DNA from: Acidimicrobiaceae bacterium
GTDB lineage: Bacteria > Actinomycetota > Acidimicrobiia > Acidimicrobiales > Palsa-688
Length of the DNA stretch: 6,329 bases
Assembly: GCA_027334785.1 (NCBI GenBank)
Contig: DAHWQF010000208.1
Coordinates: 1-6,329, forward strand
Direction of reading: 5' to 3'
Shown here: positions 6,025-6,329 of the stretch, in pieces
Layout of the letters: each line of letters starts with the position of its first letter
Numbering within the stretch: position 1 is the first letter of the stretch
The notes under the pieces: generated by a model
The model's input: only the letters and a program-made list of their open reading frames with translations
Database searches by the model: none
What the model was told of the DNA's origin: nothing
Program-made: the position numbers and the translations under genes

Positions 6025-6257
6025 CTTTACCTTCCCATGTCAGTCTTGGCCGCGAGCCCGCAGAGCGTTGGCCGCACCACCAGCTAGCTGGGGGCAGCAG
6101 CAACAGCAGTACCGTAAGTAGCTCGGTGTGCACCACCGTGCAGCACTCGTCTCGTCAAGCCCGGTGCTCCGGGACTGCTGTTAGTGCCCTCGGACCCGAC
6201 GAGCCGGCTGGGGCACCTGGTGATCCTTCGGGCCTCGTCGCCCGGCCGCGCTCCAGG
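6025..6257. other. Upstream region of the aldolase-kinase operon
   Basis: About 230 bases without a recognisable gene, presumably holding the operon promoter. On the minus strand TTGACG (6158-6153) matches a -35 consensus well, but the hexamer 17 nt downstream (GTGGTG) is not -10-like. A GC hairpin, CCCGG-TGCT-CCGGG, lies at 6160-6173, and a CAG-rich tract (GCAGCAGCAACAGCAG) at 6094-6109. I see no tRNA, riboswitch or insertion-sequence end. Confidence 0.45.
6129..6142. promoter_or_regulatory. Candidate operator: TGCACCACCGTGCA dyad
   Basis: This dyad has perfect 5-bp arms, TGCAC and GTGCA, around CACC. It lies about 150 nt upstream of the aldolase start and just downstream (on the minus strand) of the TTGACG hexamer. 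The position suits a repressor site for sugar-acid catabolism, but the arms are short, such dyads occur by chance in GC-rich DNA, and no regulator gene is in view. Confidence 0.2.
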
Positions 6258-6329
6258 GTGGCCGTCCGCATTGCCACAGCCAAGCTCACCTCTGCCGCTC
6301 TGCGGGGCGTGGCTCAGCTCAACATTGGT
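6258..6329 (+). CDS. Possible start of a divergent gene, cut by the right edge
   Basis: From GTG 6258 the plus frame reads VAVRIATAKLTSAALRGVAQ and stays open to the end. This is an alanine-rich, amphipathic helix-like peptide, clearly more protein-like than the other two frames. It faithfully resembles no family that I can name with confidence. The N-termini of MurT-type Mur ligases of actinobacteria begin with a similar basic/alanine-rich helix, but 24 residues cannot decide this. The Shine-Dalgarno is poor (CCAGG immediately before the GTG), and the same frame is open for a long way upstream without coding character, so the start is uncertain. Confidence 0.25.
   Translation, partial: MAVRIATAKLTSAALRGVAQLNIG

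Noticed and set aside
6094..6109. CAG-rich tract as a microsatellite repeat
   Set aside because: It is only a few imperfect units and too short to be a meaningful repeat.
5981..6136. Longer aldolase start at GTG 6136, with a Leu-rich stretch resembling a signal peptide
   Set aside because: KDPG aldolases are cytoplasmic. The hydrophobic run comes from a CAG/CTG-rich tract, and the ATG at 5980 has a good ribosome binding site and normal family length.
6160..6173. CCCGG-TGCT-CCGGG hairpin as a terminator or riboswitch element
   Set aside because: It has a short 5-bp stem, no T-run and no surrounding conserved structure; such hairpins are expected by chance in GC-rich DNA.

Overview
The window is GC-rich (about two thirds G+C) with dense, overlapping, bacterial-style genes. 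Start codons include GTG and possibly TTG, and third codon positions are mostly G or C. This suggests a high-GC actinobacterium, possibly an uncultured lineage, but the taxonomic guess is inference only; no marker gene is present.

Left block (1-2636, all minus strand, read right to left): the C-terminal 57% or so of a transketolase without its thiamine-diphosphate-binding N-terminal domain, an AlkA-type DNA-3-methyladenine glycosylase, a small AhpD/carboxymuconolactone-decarboxylase-fold protein, and the first codons of an unidentified gene running off the left edge. The junctions are ATGA (4-nt overlap), a 16-nt gap, and GTGA (4-nt overlap). This looks like one transcription unit whose 5' end has been lost.

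Middle (2637-2963): about 330 bases with no recognisable gene. It separates the truncated transketolase from a divergent PfkB-family kinase (2964-4028, plus), probably a 2-keto-3-deoxygluconate (KDG) kinase.

Right block (4210-5980, minus): KDPG aldolase followed by a second, clearly different KDG-kinase-type PfkB protein. The two overlap by 8 nt and form a compact operon for the lower Entner-Doudoroff steps: KDG + ATP gives KDPG, which is cleaved to pyruvate and glyceraldehyde-3-phosphate. The aldolase is preceded by a 15-codon mini-ORF with a good ribosome binding site, whose stop overlaps the aldolase start as ATGA. The two kinase genes converge, tail to tail, across about 180 bases.

Right edge (5981-6329): an upstream/regulatory region for the aldolase operon, and possibly the start of a divergent gene running off the window.

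The biological theme is sugar-acid breakdown and central carbon metabolism, next to an unrelated repair/redox cluster. I see no convincing undescribed system. The points most worth checking are the truncated transketolase with its breakpoint, the leader mini-ORF, and the pair of dissimilar KDG kinases.
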